DNA of 36,000 bases. Origin: Mesostigma viride (lineage: Eukaryota > Streptophyta > Mesostigmatophyceae > Mesostigmatales > Mesostigmataceae). Made by a program: the position numbers and the translations under genes. Shown here one piece after another: positions 1 through 10,989 of this stretch (positions are counted from its first letter, which is position 1; each line of letters begins with the position of its first letter). The notes below the pieces were generated by a model that saw only the letters and a program-made list of their open reading frames with translations, had not been told where the DNA came from and did no database searches. The stretch is taken from positions 17,501 to 53,500 of the forward strand of contig RPFO01001209.1 in assembly GCA_009746045.1 (NCBI GenBank). The letters run 5' to 3'.

Positions 1-199
1 ACGTGCCCTTGTGTTTCAGTGTGCAGTTCCATGGATCACGCATTGCATGCATGACTGCAAGGGTTGCCAGGCACCTAGGATGGGAGATGCTATTCTGCTC
101 GCCGGCGCATGCGCCCATCATCCATGCCACCCATGCTCTTCACTCATGCCTTTTCATCACGCATGAATGGGTCCCTTCCCCCCCAACCCGCCCGTCCAG

Positions 200-3100
200 T
201 GAATGCCGGTCGGGCAAGCACGGCATGATGGGCCACGTGGCGGTGCCCCGTTCGCCGGAGCTGCTGCGCGCCATCAGCGACCACGTGGTCAGCTTCAACG
301 AGACGCGCTACTTTGATGTGGCGGCCATCGATGCCATGGATCGCCGCACGCCGTGCGCGCCTGCCTGCGATTGCCCGCTGGCCCCCTTTGTGGGCGCGAC
401 CGTGCGGCGCATCGCGGCAGCGACCTGCGTGCAGGCGGCGTGGCGGGGCCACATCGCTCGCGTGCGCGCCGACCCGCCCGCCGTGGTCCGCCTGATCCAG
501 CGCCGCGCAATCCTGGCCATCCAGCGCGCGTGGCGCAGCCGCCTGCTCCGCGCGCGCATGCGGCTCCTCTCCCATGTGTCGCGCATGGTGCGGGCGCTGC
601 TGTCCGCGCGCGAGCTGCCCCTTCAGGTGCCCTTGGCGGACCGTGTGCTCGACCACCTGGCGACCTACCTGGCCGACCCGCCCCCCCGCCCCCTGCGCGA
701 GCAGAATGTTCGCTTCTTCGCCGACAACGGGGTCACGGGGATCCTCTCGGTGCCGCCGCCCCCCTACTGGCTGCTGCCACCCATGGAGCTCACCACGTTG
801 CCCTCGCCTCTGGACTTGAGCCGCGCGTCCTCCCGCAACACCGCCGGCGCCGGCGCCGTCTCGCCGTCAGGGGAGGGCGAGATGGGGGGTGGGCTTGATG
901 GGCTGCTGGGCGGGGACAGCGATGGCCGTGATGGGTTTGGGGTTACAAACGGGGGTGATGGCGATGGGATGGACGGCATGGGCGGGGCCATGCTGCTGGT
1001 GAAGAGCATCCATACCAGGCTCCCGGGCGAGGAGCCCATGCTGGGGCTACAGGGGGCCGAGACAGCACCAACAAAGCCAAAAAAGGAGCGTGTGCCGCGT
1101 GCTAGAGGTCACAGCGCGGGCCGAGAGCACCTGGCACGGGACCGGCTGTTCCCGCTATGGGCCGGCGGGGAGGTTCTGCAAGAGACGCGGGGGGTGAGCC
1201 ACGAGCGAGTGCTTGGGGAGTATGCGGACGACCCGCTGCGGCTGCTGCTCACTGGGCAGAACTTGGCGGCGCTTGGTGTCACGAGCACAGTGGGCAGGGG
1301 TGGAACGACACCGAGGGGGAGGCCGGGCCACATGGGGACATCATCGCCGACGTCAGCGTCGCCGTCGCCATCACCCATGCTGAACACCTGGTCGCCCGCC
1401 GTGTCGCCAGCCCCTGGCAAGATGAGCCGTGGCGGGGGGGCAGGGGAGGGTGGCGGCGATGGCGGTGGTCCGCAGGGGGACAGTTATGGCGCGGCGACAG
1501 GTGTGGGAGGGGCGACTGGGAGGGGTGTACGGCGGCCCGTGCGCGTGGGCAACGCGGTGTGTTTGTGGAACCTCTATGGGAACCAGGTCACGCTGCCCTG
1601 GCGGATCATATGCACAGAGCGCCGCGAGTTTGTACGGCGATGCGTGATCTTGTACCTGGCCACGTATGACTGCAAGGTAATGGGGGAGGGGCGATCCGAG
1701 TGGGGAGGGAAGTAAGGGTGGTATGGGTGGGGTGGGGGGAAGGAGGAAAGGGGGTGAGAAGAAAGGGCCATCACCACCACCACCACCACCACCACCACCA
1801 CCACCACCACCACCACCACCACCACCACCACCACCACCACCACCACCACCACCACCACCACCACCACCACCACCACCACCACCACCACCACCACCACCAC
1901 CACCACCACCACCACCACCACCACCACCACCATTATGTTGCCTGTAAGTGAATGCGCAAACTGTGAACGAGCACCTACTGAGCTGCTGGTAATTGCATAC
2001 TCTGCTTTCCATCCGTGGGGTTCTTTTCATTAGGTATACTCCAACGGGAGGTGGACGATTGTGTCACTGCAACTGGCTTGGCAACTCTTCATGCCCAGAA
2101 CGTGCTGAACTGACCCCCTTTTAGTTAAGGCTCGAGTGGGTAGGTTACTTAGTTGCCCCAGCTGGGCATGTGTTTGGGTATTCAGGGTCCACCTGCCCAC
2201 AGCACCGTTCATGCTGGAGTCACCAGCGTTGCCAACAGCCAGCGTCGCCAACACCGAGCTTCCATAGCCAGGACTTCGCGAGCTAGTCACAGAAGAAAGC
2301 CGTTCCCCACATTCTCATCCCGTGCGCACCCAACTCATCTATCCATACCCATGGCCCGATGTCTCATGTGTCCACACGCACGTCTCCTCGTGCTTTCACG
2401 CGCTCAGCTCGGCCGGGGCGTGGAGCTGCTGTCCCTCGACACCCTGGCACCCAACGTGCCCGAGAGCCCCCCCTCGCGCCCTCAGCCACCCCCACGGGTC
2501 GCCACCAGCGGCGGCGCCCCAACCCAGTCCGCGTTCAACGCCTCGCTTCTTCCGGCCACCTCCCTCTCCCCCTACTCCAAGCTCCCCTTGTACGCAGGGC
2601 GCTACGAGGAGGTGATGCCCCAGAAGCTGCCGCCGCCCCTGAGCAAGGGGCCAGCAGGTAGCCCCGTTGCAGATGCGGGCATGGGGCTCTCATCTACCGG
2701 CAGGATGGAGGTGCTGGACCCCTCGCTGTCCGCCACATTGTCCAAACACGTGCTGCACGCCGCCACGGTCCGCTCACTCCCCACCACCCCGCTGCGCAAG
2801 AGCCAAGGCGACAAGTGGGCTCCCGCGGGGGCCACGATGCGGCCCCACGACAACACCGCCGCTGCTGACACGATGGGAATGCCTTCCTCGAAGACGGGAA
2901 TGATGCCGCCAGAACCGGAGCCGACCAAGGGGAGCCGGGACACTGATGGAGGCGGGGTGCTGGGTAGCATCGCGGCGGTCGGCGACGCCCCTCCCCGTGA
3001 GCGTTTGATACCGTCAGATGTCACCGCCACAGAGAAGCAACGTCTGGCCGACGCCACCAAGCGGCAGCGGCGCGACGCAGACATCCTGCGCGCGCTCAAG

Positions 3101-6100
3101 GCCTCGCTGGACGAGGAGGAGGCGAAGGCGGCGGCGGGGGCAGTGCGCGAGGCCCCTTTCCGGCTGTACCCGCGCGTGCAGGTGTGGCTGGAGAAGCTGG
3201 AGGTGGCGCGCCGGGCGGACGAGGCGGAGGCGGACACGGTGGATGAGATGCACCACTTTGTCATGCTCAACAAGCTGCTGCTCAAGGACGAGGTGCTGCG
3301 CATGAGGAAGGGACATGTGGTGGCGCTTGAGCGCACGCTGGCCGAGCTGGCGGCTGCGCGCAAGGTGGGTTTGGACAAGTGGCGTACCCCATGTGGGTTG
3401 AAAGAGGCATGCGTGCAAGGTTAGGGGGAGTAGGGATGTGCAGGCGCAAGTGTATTGGGTGGGGGCAATTTGCAAGGGGGGGAGGGGAAGGGGGAGCACC
3501 TGCTGGTGGCAGTGGTGGCGGTGGTGGGGTGTGCACATCGGTGGGTAAGGGGCATGCAAGGAAGTGGGGTCAAGCACAAGGTTGGAGGCGGGGGAGCGCT
3601 TGTTGGGTTTGGTTCCAAGACCTGCTCGTAACGTTTCCAAAGAAAATATGGGGCTCAGGGGACAGGGAGACGTAAAGCTGTGGGTGGGGGACCGGACAAG
3701 GAGAACCGGAGACCAGCTCACGAGCACAGTACACCACTCCACAATTGTGTGGGTAGATTCACACGACCGAACATGCTGTCTCTTGCCCCATGCTGTCTTA
3801 GTTATAATGCCCCGTTCCGGATCCTTGTCGTTAACACGAATCATTTGGGTGAGCCTGCCATGGCACTCGTGCATGGTATCCGTGGCGGCATGTTCATGGC
3901 GGCGTGTCCCTCTGCCAGCATCAAGTCACTCAGATGAACACAAAGAAGTATGCGCTGAAGAAGCAGGCGGAGGCGACCCGCAGCAAAAAGGCAGAGATGA
4001 CGTTTGCCAGCACCCAGACGCTGAGGCAGATGGACCGCGATCGGCGGCCGCGCGTGGTGCAGCGCGCCGCGTCGGGCCTGGCCTTTGCGGGCAGCCTCAA
4101 CTCACTCACGCGCCAGCTCAACCGGGCAGACAAGGCCGTGGTCAAGTGAGTCGTCGGGGGGGGCTTGGGGGACAAGGGCAGGGTGAATCTTGCCGCGATG
4201 GAGAAAGCTGGTCCGCCTGGCAACGTCACTGTTGAAGAGTTTGGCTGGCCCTACTGGTTATGTGTCTGGAAAACCAGACGTGTTTACCCCGTGCGCGTAG
4301 CCTTTGTGTCAGCCCAAAGTCCAACCTGCGTCCGCTCTTTTTGTTGGCGGTCGCTCAAGCATGACTGCTGCTGGATACGGCAGACAGGTGCCGGGTGCGG
4401 CTAGCTAAGTATGATCATTGACGTGCCTTGCCTTGCCTTGCCTTGCCTTGCCTTGCCTTGCCTCGCCTCGCCTCGCCTCGCCTCGCCTCGCCTCGCCTCG
4501 CCTCGCCTCGCCTCGCCTCGCCTCGCCTCGCCTCGCCTCGCCTCGCCTCGCCTCGCCTCGCCTCGCCTCGCCTCGCCTCGCCTCGCCTCGCCTCGCCTCG
4601 CCTCGCCTCGCCTCGCCTCGCCTCGCCTCGCCTCGCCTCGCCTCGCCTCGCCTCGCCTCGCCTCGCCTCGCCTCGCCTCGCCTCGCCTCGCCTCGCCTCG
4701 CCTCGCCTCGCCTCGCCTCGCCTCGCCTCGGCCCGGCCTGGCCTTGCCTGTGTGCTTTGTGCTCGCTTCAAAGCGTTGACGTGCCTTTCCTTTCCTGGGG
4801 TCATTGATCCTTGCCATCGCAGGGCGACCCAACAGGAGGACAACGCACGCTTTGTGGACTGGCAGCGGGGGCGGCACCAGAAGCAAATGGTGCGTGGCGG
4901 CAGGCACACACGCACACACCATTCGAGCACACTAGTTTGCCAGCGCGCTGCTAGTCAGTTGTCCTGGATGCATGGCCCCTAAGTCAATGATCGAGTCCAG
5001 TAGATAGACACCAGTAAACGGACTCGATCGCGCTGGCGAAGCGTGCTTTTCCTTGGCTTTGAATATATCCCAGTTGCGGGAAGCGGGCCGTGCATCGATA
5101 TCAGAGCGTGCATCGGTTCTCATGCTCATGCATCCGTATCGTAGTGCGAGGACCGAGGGGGCATTACGTCGCATGCTCCCACTGCACACATGACACGTCC
5201 TTGTGCTCACCCGTCTGCTCACCCCTATGCTCATCCATCTGCGGACCCTGGTTCCTACCCCTGCACAGGAGCACGTCCGGACCGTGACGACTGAGCTGCG
5301 CTCCGGGCGCACCGCGGAGCGCCAGGTGGCGAAAGCTGTACACGAGTCCCTGGTGGCCGAGGCCAGGGACGCCGAGGTCGGCAAGAAGGTGATGAAGCGG
5401 GAGTTGCGGCAGGAGGCATCGATGCAGGTGGGTATGCGCGCATGGCGGTGGTTGTCTGTCTCGAGGGGCAAAGGGGGGGAGATGGGGACGGGATGTGTCT
5501 GGGATGGCTATGATGGCTATGATGGTTTTCTGCCCAGATAAACTGCGACAGATGGTTTCCCCTCTTTGTTTGTTTGGAGAGGCACTTACTGGTCTTGGGT
5601 CTGTGCACGACAGTATGTGCGCGGAACGCCACACTATTCCAGACACTTAACATTTTTGGTTGCATAGCTTTGCGTACCATTATTAGTTATTGCTTTGCGT
5701 ACCATTATTAGTTATTGCTTTGCGTACCATTATTAGTTATTGCTTTGCGTACCATTATTAGTTATTGCTTTGCGTACCATTATTAGTTATTGCTTTGCGT
5801 ACCATTATTAGTTATTGCTTTGCGTACCATTATTAGTTATTGCTTTGCGTACCATTATTAGTTATTGCTTTGCGTACCATTATTAGTTATTGCTTTGCGT
5901 ACCATTATTAGTTATTGCTTTGCGTACCATTATTAGTTATTGCTTTGCGTACCATTATTAGTTATTGCTTTGCGTACCATTATTAGTTATTGCCTTGCGT
6001 ACCATTATTAGTTATTGCTTTGCGTACCATTATTAGTTATTGCTTTGCGTACCATTATTAGTTATTGCTTTGCGTACCATTATTAGTTATTGCTTTGCGT

Positions 6101-7979
6101 ACCATTATTAGTTATTGCTTTGCGTACCATTATTAGTTATTGCTTTGCGTACCATTATTAGTTATTGCTTTGCGTACCATTATTAGTTATTGCTTTGCGT
6201 ACCATTATTAGTTATTGCTTTGCGTACCATTATTAGTTATTGCTTGCACGTGTCCATCCACAGGAGGCGCGCTGGTCAACCGCCTCCATTGTGTGGGAAT
6301 GTATGCCTCCTCTCACAGCAACCTGGTCACAAGCAAACACGAAGGGGAACAGGTGGCGGAGGGCTCCTAGCACGGCTGCGGGGGGATCAGATCCCTTGAG
6401 CAAAAACGCGACCTATGTAAGCAAACAAAGCTAGTGACAAGTGCAGTTGGTCGATTTCTTCGGCATGACGACTTTCCAATACCATGCATGGTGGGGAAGT
6501 ATTTTCCTGCATTGCGACGAGGGTTGCTGCAGGAAACCAAAGCCACATTGGATGATGTGCTCGGTGTCACGGACGCTACTGCCGGTGCTTTGCCTGCTGC
6601 CGGTGATTTGCCAGCTGCCGCCCACCATGCCGCAGCCACACCCATGCAGACCCACAGCTGCGTGCCCGCGTGGCCAAAGAACAAGTGATGTCGAACCCTA
6701 GAGGCTCAGTGCGCTCCATGCGCTGTGTCCACATGGCAGCTGCCCCTTCATTTGTTGGCTGTAGATGCAGTCTTCTCCCATCATGTCGGTTGCCTGCGAA
6801 TATGCTGCCTGGCTAGTCCGTACTAGTTAGCGGAAAGGTCACCTGTCAGCGCATGTAGCTGGTTTTGCTACGAGACAAGGATCTGTTAGCAATTGTTTGG
6901 TAGCAGCACTGGCGGCTGGGTCCAGCTCACATGTCACTGCTTGTCACGTCATGCCTGCCTGCCCTTCCAATCACCCACCCAGCACCCATGTGCCGATCTA
7001 AATTTCCTAACACCCCAAGGAGTGTCACTTCCAACTCACCACATGCACTGTGATCTAGCCACGTAGAAGCACGCACTGAACCTACTCTTGTCCCTTCCCC
7101 TGCCCCTTCCGCCCCTCACTTACACCACATCAGCGAACCATCAAGGTTCTCGTGCCCGTGCAGACGTGCGGTTTCATCGGCAACGAGCTCTCCCCAGTGG
7201 CAAGGGTCCCTGCACACATCACCAGCGCGGTCACCAAGAGGACGCAGTCCTCTGGGAGACAAGGCAGCCCGGGGCAAAACGAAACGACCCCCAGCACGGT
7301 CGGGGTGGCCTTCTTGGATGATTATGGCATGGATGAACCAGATGCGGAGGCAGTTAGGGGGTGGGATGACACAGACCTGGATGCATCAACGAGCGGAAAA
7401 GGTGGGGGATCAAGCCAGCGGGCCACACCGCCAGGGTCATATGCGCAGCAGCCCCTTGCTGATGAGGAGGGGGGCCCAGGGGAGGAATGGACAGCCAGCG
7501 GCGCCCGTTTCGACGCGGACACAGTGGAAGAGGAGTTTTCGCCAGTCAGTGCGGGTGTGGGGTTGGACAAGGAGTCGTCCGAGCTGCGGATGATGGACGA
7601 GGACTTCCAGCGCTTGATGGAGGAAGCAGCGATGGTGGGCGAGGTGGAGGAGGATTTGGTAATTGATGGCCCAGAGCTAGGGGGTGAAGGACAGGGTGAT
7701 GAGGGAGAGAATTATGTGGGGGAGGATGCGGGGGAGAATGCGGGGGAGGATGTGGGGGAGGATGCGGGGGAGGATGCGAGCGACACGCCTGTGGAGGAGG
7801 TGCCGGAGCTGTGCCCCCCGAGTGTGGCACCGCAGAGGCAGTGGAGCTCTCGCTCGGCGTACCATGACCGCGGGGAGGATGAGCAGTTCGTTTGGGACGA
7901 CGGCGAGGGAGGGAAAGGGAGCGGCGGGGCACGTTCGCCTGGGGGGGAGGTCGTGGAGGAAGAGGAGAGCTTGGGGTGA
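200..7979 (+). CDS. IQ-motif protein with coiled-coil/low-complexity regions, 5' partial, seven exons
   Basis: I read seven exons: 200-1676, 2408-3364, 3934-4145, 4823-4889, 5269-5427, 6264-6416 and 7134-7979 (stop TGA). All junctions are GT-AG and the joined frame from 201 is 1,289 residues with no stop. The first exon is taken to begin after the pyrimidine-rich acceptor ending at 199; upstream exons are outside the window, so the start is unknown. Two tandem IQ motifs lie near 415-570: VQAAWRGHIAR matches IQxxxRGxxxR, and IQRAWRSRLLR has Ser for Gly. These usually bind calmodulin or EF-hand light chains. The next part is Gly/Pro/Ser-rich. Exons 2-5 are charged and probably helical, and the last exon is acidic with GEDA repeats. 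IQ plus coiled coil is common in cytoskeletal or axonemal proteins, but I recognise no specific orthologue. The least certain exon is 6264-6416, which relies on a GTAAGC donor. Confidence 0.75.
1768..1933. repeat. (CCA)n trinucleotide microsatellite in intron
   Basis: An almost perfect CCA/CAC run of about 54 units inside the intron 1677-2407 of the IQ-motif gene. It gives artificial poly-His, poly-Pro and poly-Gly frames, which are not genes. Confidence 0.97.
4426..4733. repeat. CCTTG/CCTCG pentanucleotide tract in intron
   Basis: Seven CCTTG units (4426-4460) switch abruptly to about 54 perfect CCTCG units (4461-4730), followed by a degenerate edge. It lies in the intron 4146-4822 of the IQ-motif gene. 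All frames through it are open, so long Leu/Ala/Ser/Pro/Arg frames appear, but the flanking exon junctions show that it is intronic. Confidence 0.96.
5666..6246. repeat. 25-bp minisatellite, about 23 copies, in intron
   Basis: Head-to-tail units of 25 bp (core TTTGCGTACCATTATTAG). The first copy, 5666-5690, is slightly divergent. Then 22 copies run 5691-6240 with a single visible change, TGCCTTG for TGCTTTG at 5991. There are no spacers. It fills most of the intron 5428-6263 of the IQ-motif gene and stops about 20 bp before the 3' splice site. Confidence 0.97.
7716..7778 (+). repeat. 12-bp coding repeat, acidic GEDA units
   Basis: Five or so 12-bp units (GGGGAGGATGCG) within the last exon of the IQ-motif gene. 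They encode a GEDA/GENA/GEDV acidic repeat and keep the reading frame, so copy number can vary without a frameshift. Confidence 0.85.
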
Positions 7980-8639
7980 TGGTTGCTGTCGCATGGGCTG
8001 AGAGTGCCATGAGGCATCGACATAGGTGGAGATCGATGAGAGCAGGCCAAGGACGCTGTCCCAGAATTATTCCAGGGAATTTTTTCTTAAATTTGCCTCG
8101 AAGTTGTTGCCAGATCTGCTGGCATGTATTTATTCATATTCTCTGCTGGGAATTTATTTATGCTCGATTTTAAAATAATTGTACTATATTTATACCGTGC
8201 CTGATTGAAGTGTCGCTTGCATATACGGGCCAGCTGCCACATGTGTGCGGATGGATGGTAAATGCAATCATTTTAGCTAGCATGGAGCCATGCGTACAGC
8301 TATCTAGTGAGATACCAGCGGTCACATGCATGTGGTATGTCGCGAAAACATCACATGATATAGTACTTGCGCAGACTAAGCTATGGCCAAATGGAAATTG
8401 GCGATTCAGCCGCATGCAGCAAATCAACGCTATACCAATCATTGTAGAATCTTCTTCGTAAATAATTAAGGCAAGCCACGCGCCACGAGCCAGGAGCGGC
8501 CATGGCTGACGGGGGAGCTCAGAACTTCTGCGTCTGAGCCCCAAATTTAGTCGGACTACTTGCATCAGATCGATGCGTCTTTTCAAGACGCATCTGCTAG
8601 CTATAATCGGTTACGGCTGTAACGCAGTATTTTGCCAAT
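7980..8639. other. AT-richer stretch downstream of IQ-motif gene, probable 3' UTR and intergenic DNA
   Basis: Base composition drops sharply after the TGA at 7977, with AT-rich blocks near 8060-8200 and 8330-8470. No convincing reading frame or RNA gene was seen. Some of it is probably the 3' UTR. The first plus-strand TGTAA (a green-algal polyadenylation signal) is near 8618, which is far from the stop. Confidence 0.4.
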
Positions 8640-9139
8640 GGCACCAAAACGCAGCCTCGACAAACAAATCAAGCTGCTGTCAGCATTCCCGTACGTCGAC
8701 AGCAGCTCCTGCGACATCAACTCCTGCGGACGCCAACCCTCTCGCGCTGATCCCAGCTCTCCCCCCCGGTCTGCCTCCGGCCCTCGATGCAATTCTCTAC
8801 ACCAAATTCGTCGCTTATTCCCAAGAAAACTCCAACTTCCCATACCAAATGGGATGTCCGCCGCCCAGCTCGGGATTTTTGCCTCTTGGAAATATTTACG
8901 CTCAGGAAGGAACAATGTGACGATGTTATCAAGTTCCTGGCCCGCCATGACGAACCATTTTCTACCTACTCCTGGCGGACAAGGTCACCAAGCCCAACTG
9001 GGAATGGCCGCTGCTTCAAGAACCGGAGGCGTACGTGAAGGCAGCTGATCATGTGCATCTACCATCAGGAGTGCACGCTGCGACGCCCAGTCAGGGCCTT
9101 AAGAAGCTGGTCCTTGAGCTCGTCGGCAAGGATGGTTGA
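8640..9139 (+). pseudogene. Frameshifted coding remnant of unknown, probably transposon-derived, origin
   Basis: Protein-like reading frames are broken across frames. One starts MAPKRSLDKQIKLLSAF at 8640. Another (about 8840-8950) contains LRKEQCDDVIKFLARHDE. It appears to continue, after a one-base frame change, in the open frame 8951-9139 with FYLLLADKVTKPNWEWPLL and a Lys/Leu-rich end before TGA. No family is recognised. It sits among LINE and SINE debris, so a mobile-element protein is the likeliest source. It could instead be a decayed host gene. Confidence 0.4.
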
Positions 9140-9189
9140 CGTCTCAACTCTCACCTGGCTTCTGCATGGGGGGGTCAACTACGCAGCAC

Positions 9190-9716
9190 CACTCGGCGGC
9201 ATTCGCGGCGAGTGCGGTCGGTGGCCTCCCGTTGTTTTGCATGGCGAAGGCCGAAGATCTACCGAACTCGGGCTGCGATGTTGCTGACGGTGAAGACCAC
9301 TGGCCGGTGGGGGGCCAGCCTTGTCCCGTGGATGGGGCAGGCGGTAAGCGCCTAGGACTCTGCAGTGCCGTTCCTTATAAGTTATAGCAATTAGCAGCTC
9401 CAATAATGATGCGCGCCAAGAGTTAATTGGTTCAGGACTGAGCTCGTCCATAAGAGAGTCTCCAGGGGTCTCCCCCCGGGCTGCATGTCGAAGCACCTGA
9501 GAATGACCCCGGGTAGCGCGGCGGCGGTCGCGGTCAGCGGCCTCGCGCGCGGCGCTTGTTTTCCAGCTCCTGGCTTGGTGGTCAATGGTGGTTGTCGTAG
9601 TCTCCGGCCAATGCCTGGCAGGTCGGCATTGAGCAGGTCGGCCGCCCCCCCATGCACTGAGGAGGCGCGCGAGTCGCCAGCCGGGCAATGCAGCGCCGGC
9701 CCTACCGGCAGGTTGC
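9190..9716 (-). pseudogene. Decayed fragment, possible LINE ORF1-like segment
   Basis: This segment is a diverged relative of 27837-28425: it shares GGGGCAGGCGGTA near the edge, then ATGCGCGCCAAGAG, AGAGAGTCT and GGTCTCCCCC in the same order and orientation. On the minus strand it carries GETPGDSLMDEL, matching GETPDSLLDKL in the other copy. Another frame reads VVFTVSNIAARVR. Such segments suit the nucleic-acid-binding first ORF of non-LTR retrotransposons, but the frame is broken and the family assignment is inference. Confidence 0.4.
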
Positions 9717-10002
9717 ATGGCGGTGCCCAATACGTTCCAAAAGCTTGAGGAGCTGTTGAGCTCCCCTTCAATGGTCGCTCTGGAGACGAAGACCTGATGC
9801 CGGCCCAGCAGCAGCAGCGCTGTGATCGATCAGTGGCCCAAGTACATCCGCCACAACAAGGCCACTCCCCGAGAAGCCCAAGTATACTAGTAGCGCAGGG
9901 CCACGGCCGGGGTCGACCTTTATGTCAACAACAAACAGTACGTGTACGTGGAAGCCGGCCCCGGCCCGGGCTGCCCCATGGCTGGGATCGGAGCAGTTGT
10001 CT
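9717..10002 (+). pseudogene. Broken coding remnant of unknown family
   Basis: Three plus-strand pieces look protein-like: MAVPNTFQKLEELLSSPSMV from 9717, then VIDQWPKYIRHNKATPREAQ near 9824-9890, then VDLYVNNKQYVYVEAGPGPG from 9912 to a TGA near 10002. Stops and frame changes lie between them. No family is recognised. Nearby transposon fragments suggest mobile-element origin. Confidence 0.35.
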
Positions 10003-10080
10003 GATGGGGGCATGCAACTGGAATGGGGTACTAGCTTAATTAGGCATTCAGACTAGCTAGCACTCAGAATGATACTATAA

Positions 10081-10100
10081 AAATTAAATTAAATTAAATT
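10081..10100. repeat. (AAATT)4 microsatellite
   Basis: Four perfect AAATT units. The tract lies beyond the stop codon of the minus-strand LINE ORF2 remnant (10207-10668), so it could be that element's simple-repeat 3' tail. This is a guess from position only. Confidence 0.6.
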
Positions 10101-10206
10101 ATAACATGTCTCCGTTGGGAGATCATGTAGCACATATTCCAGGTTGGATGGGTGGTGTGGAGGAGGCCGCGTAATCGAACTAACCTAACTCTAAGCTATA
10201 TCTAGT

Positions 10207-10668
10207 CTAGAAAAGCCTATCTACGCTACTCATCATGCAAAACGGCTCCTCCTCTTGGGGGGAGGCGGCTTGCCCACAGGGGCTGGCGTGTGAGCCTTGA
10301 CAATCTAGCTTCTGCCACCGCTTCTTATCCTGCATGGCAGTCCAGAGAAGGGAGAGCGAGGGGATGCGGTACTCAAACTGGGCTGGGACCACTAGGTCGT
10401 CCAGCAACATCTGGGTGTAGGTCATGGCATGTTTCCCTACCCTTTTAGGGATGTTCTTGGGGCCAGGCCAGGTCAAAATATGCCGCCCTGGTTGGCCGAG
10501 CCGCTGGGGACCGGCCAGACCAAGGGCGGTGTCGACCTGGCTGGTGCGAGCAAGATGTCCTACAAATGCTATCCTACGCTGCCTAATCTCATCCGAAATA
10601 CGAGGCATACCGTGATACAAAGACTCTAATGACCTACGCTGAGAAAACCCTACATTCAGGGTACCCAT
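10207..10668 (-). pseudogene. LINE (non-LTR retrotransposon) ORF2 C-terminal remnant
   Basis: A minus-strand open frame of about 150 residues contains ISDEIRQRRIAFVGHLAR, then GQPGRHILTWPGP, then a helical TYTQMLLDDL segment and a final MQDKKRWQKL. The RRxxFxGHLAR motif followed by a Leu/Asp helix and a 'D+xxW' end is typical of the region after the reverse transcriptase in many LINE ORF2 proteins. No reverse transcriptase domain is present, so the copy is truncated. It aligns with the plus-strand fragment 28560-28882 (same order: FAGHLAR, GQPGRH, TYVTQLLED, DKEKW). The LINE clade cannot be named from this piece. Confidence 0.7.
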
Positions 10669-10989
10669 GATACTATAGCTCAGAGTTATATAGAACCTTA
10701 AACTAGCTCTTGCTCCAGCTTGTGGCCATTAGCTTGCGCTTTAGCCGACGTCTTGAGCCTACCTTTCTTACAGCAGAAGCTATGCGTCAGCCTACCTGTG
10801 ACCAGTATTGCATGCATGGTTGAATTGCAACGGCCACAGTGTTGCGCCCCTGGGCACCAATGATGCTGTGGAGAGAGAGCGCTCTGTGGCCTGCCCACTT
10901 GTGGCAGTGAGATCAGTGAGATCGAGCTAGCGAGATCGAAGCTAGCTAGCTGGGGCCCTCGGACCTCCTTCTCGTTGCATGTGTATATA

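Noticed and set aside
1700-1951. Poly-His, poly-Pro, poly-Gly and poly-Val open frames
   Set aside because: They are translations of the (CCA)n microsatellite inside an intron with no conserved flanks.
3564-4235. Reading frame spanning intron and exon of the IQ-motif gene
   Set aside because: Wrong frame for the exon 3934-4145, whose junction phases agree with both neighbours.
4401-4982. Long repetitive reading frames on both strands over the CCTCG tract
   Set aside because: A 5-bp repeat without stop triplets is open in all frames; splice junctions place it in an intron.
5666-6246. CRISPR array
   Set aside because: Units are contiguous with no spacers, and the context is a eukaryotic intron.
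6533-6684. Extra exon of the IQ-motif gene
   Set aside because: It has an acceptor-like and a donor-like edge and is open, but its end phase does not fit the strong acceptor at 7133, while 6264-6416 does.
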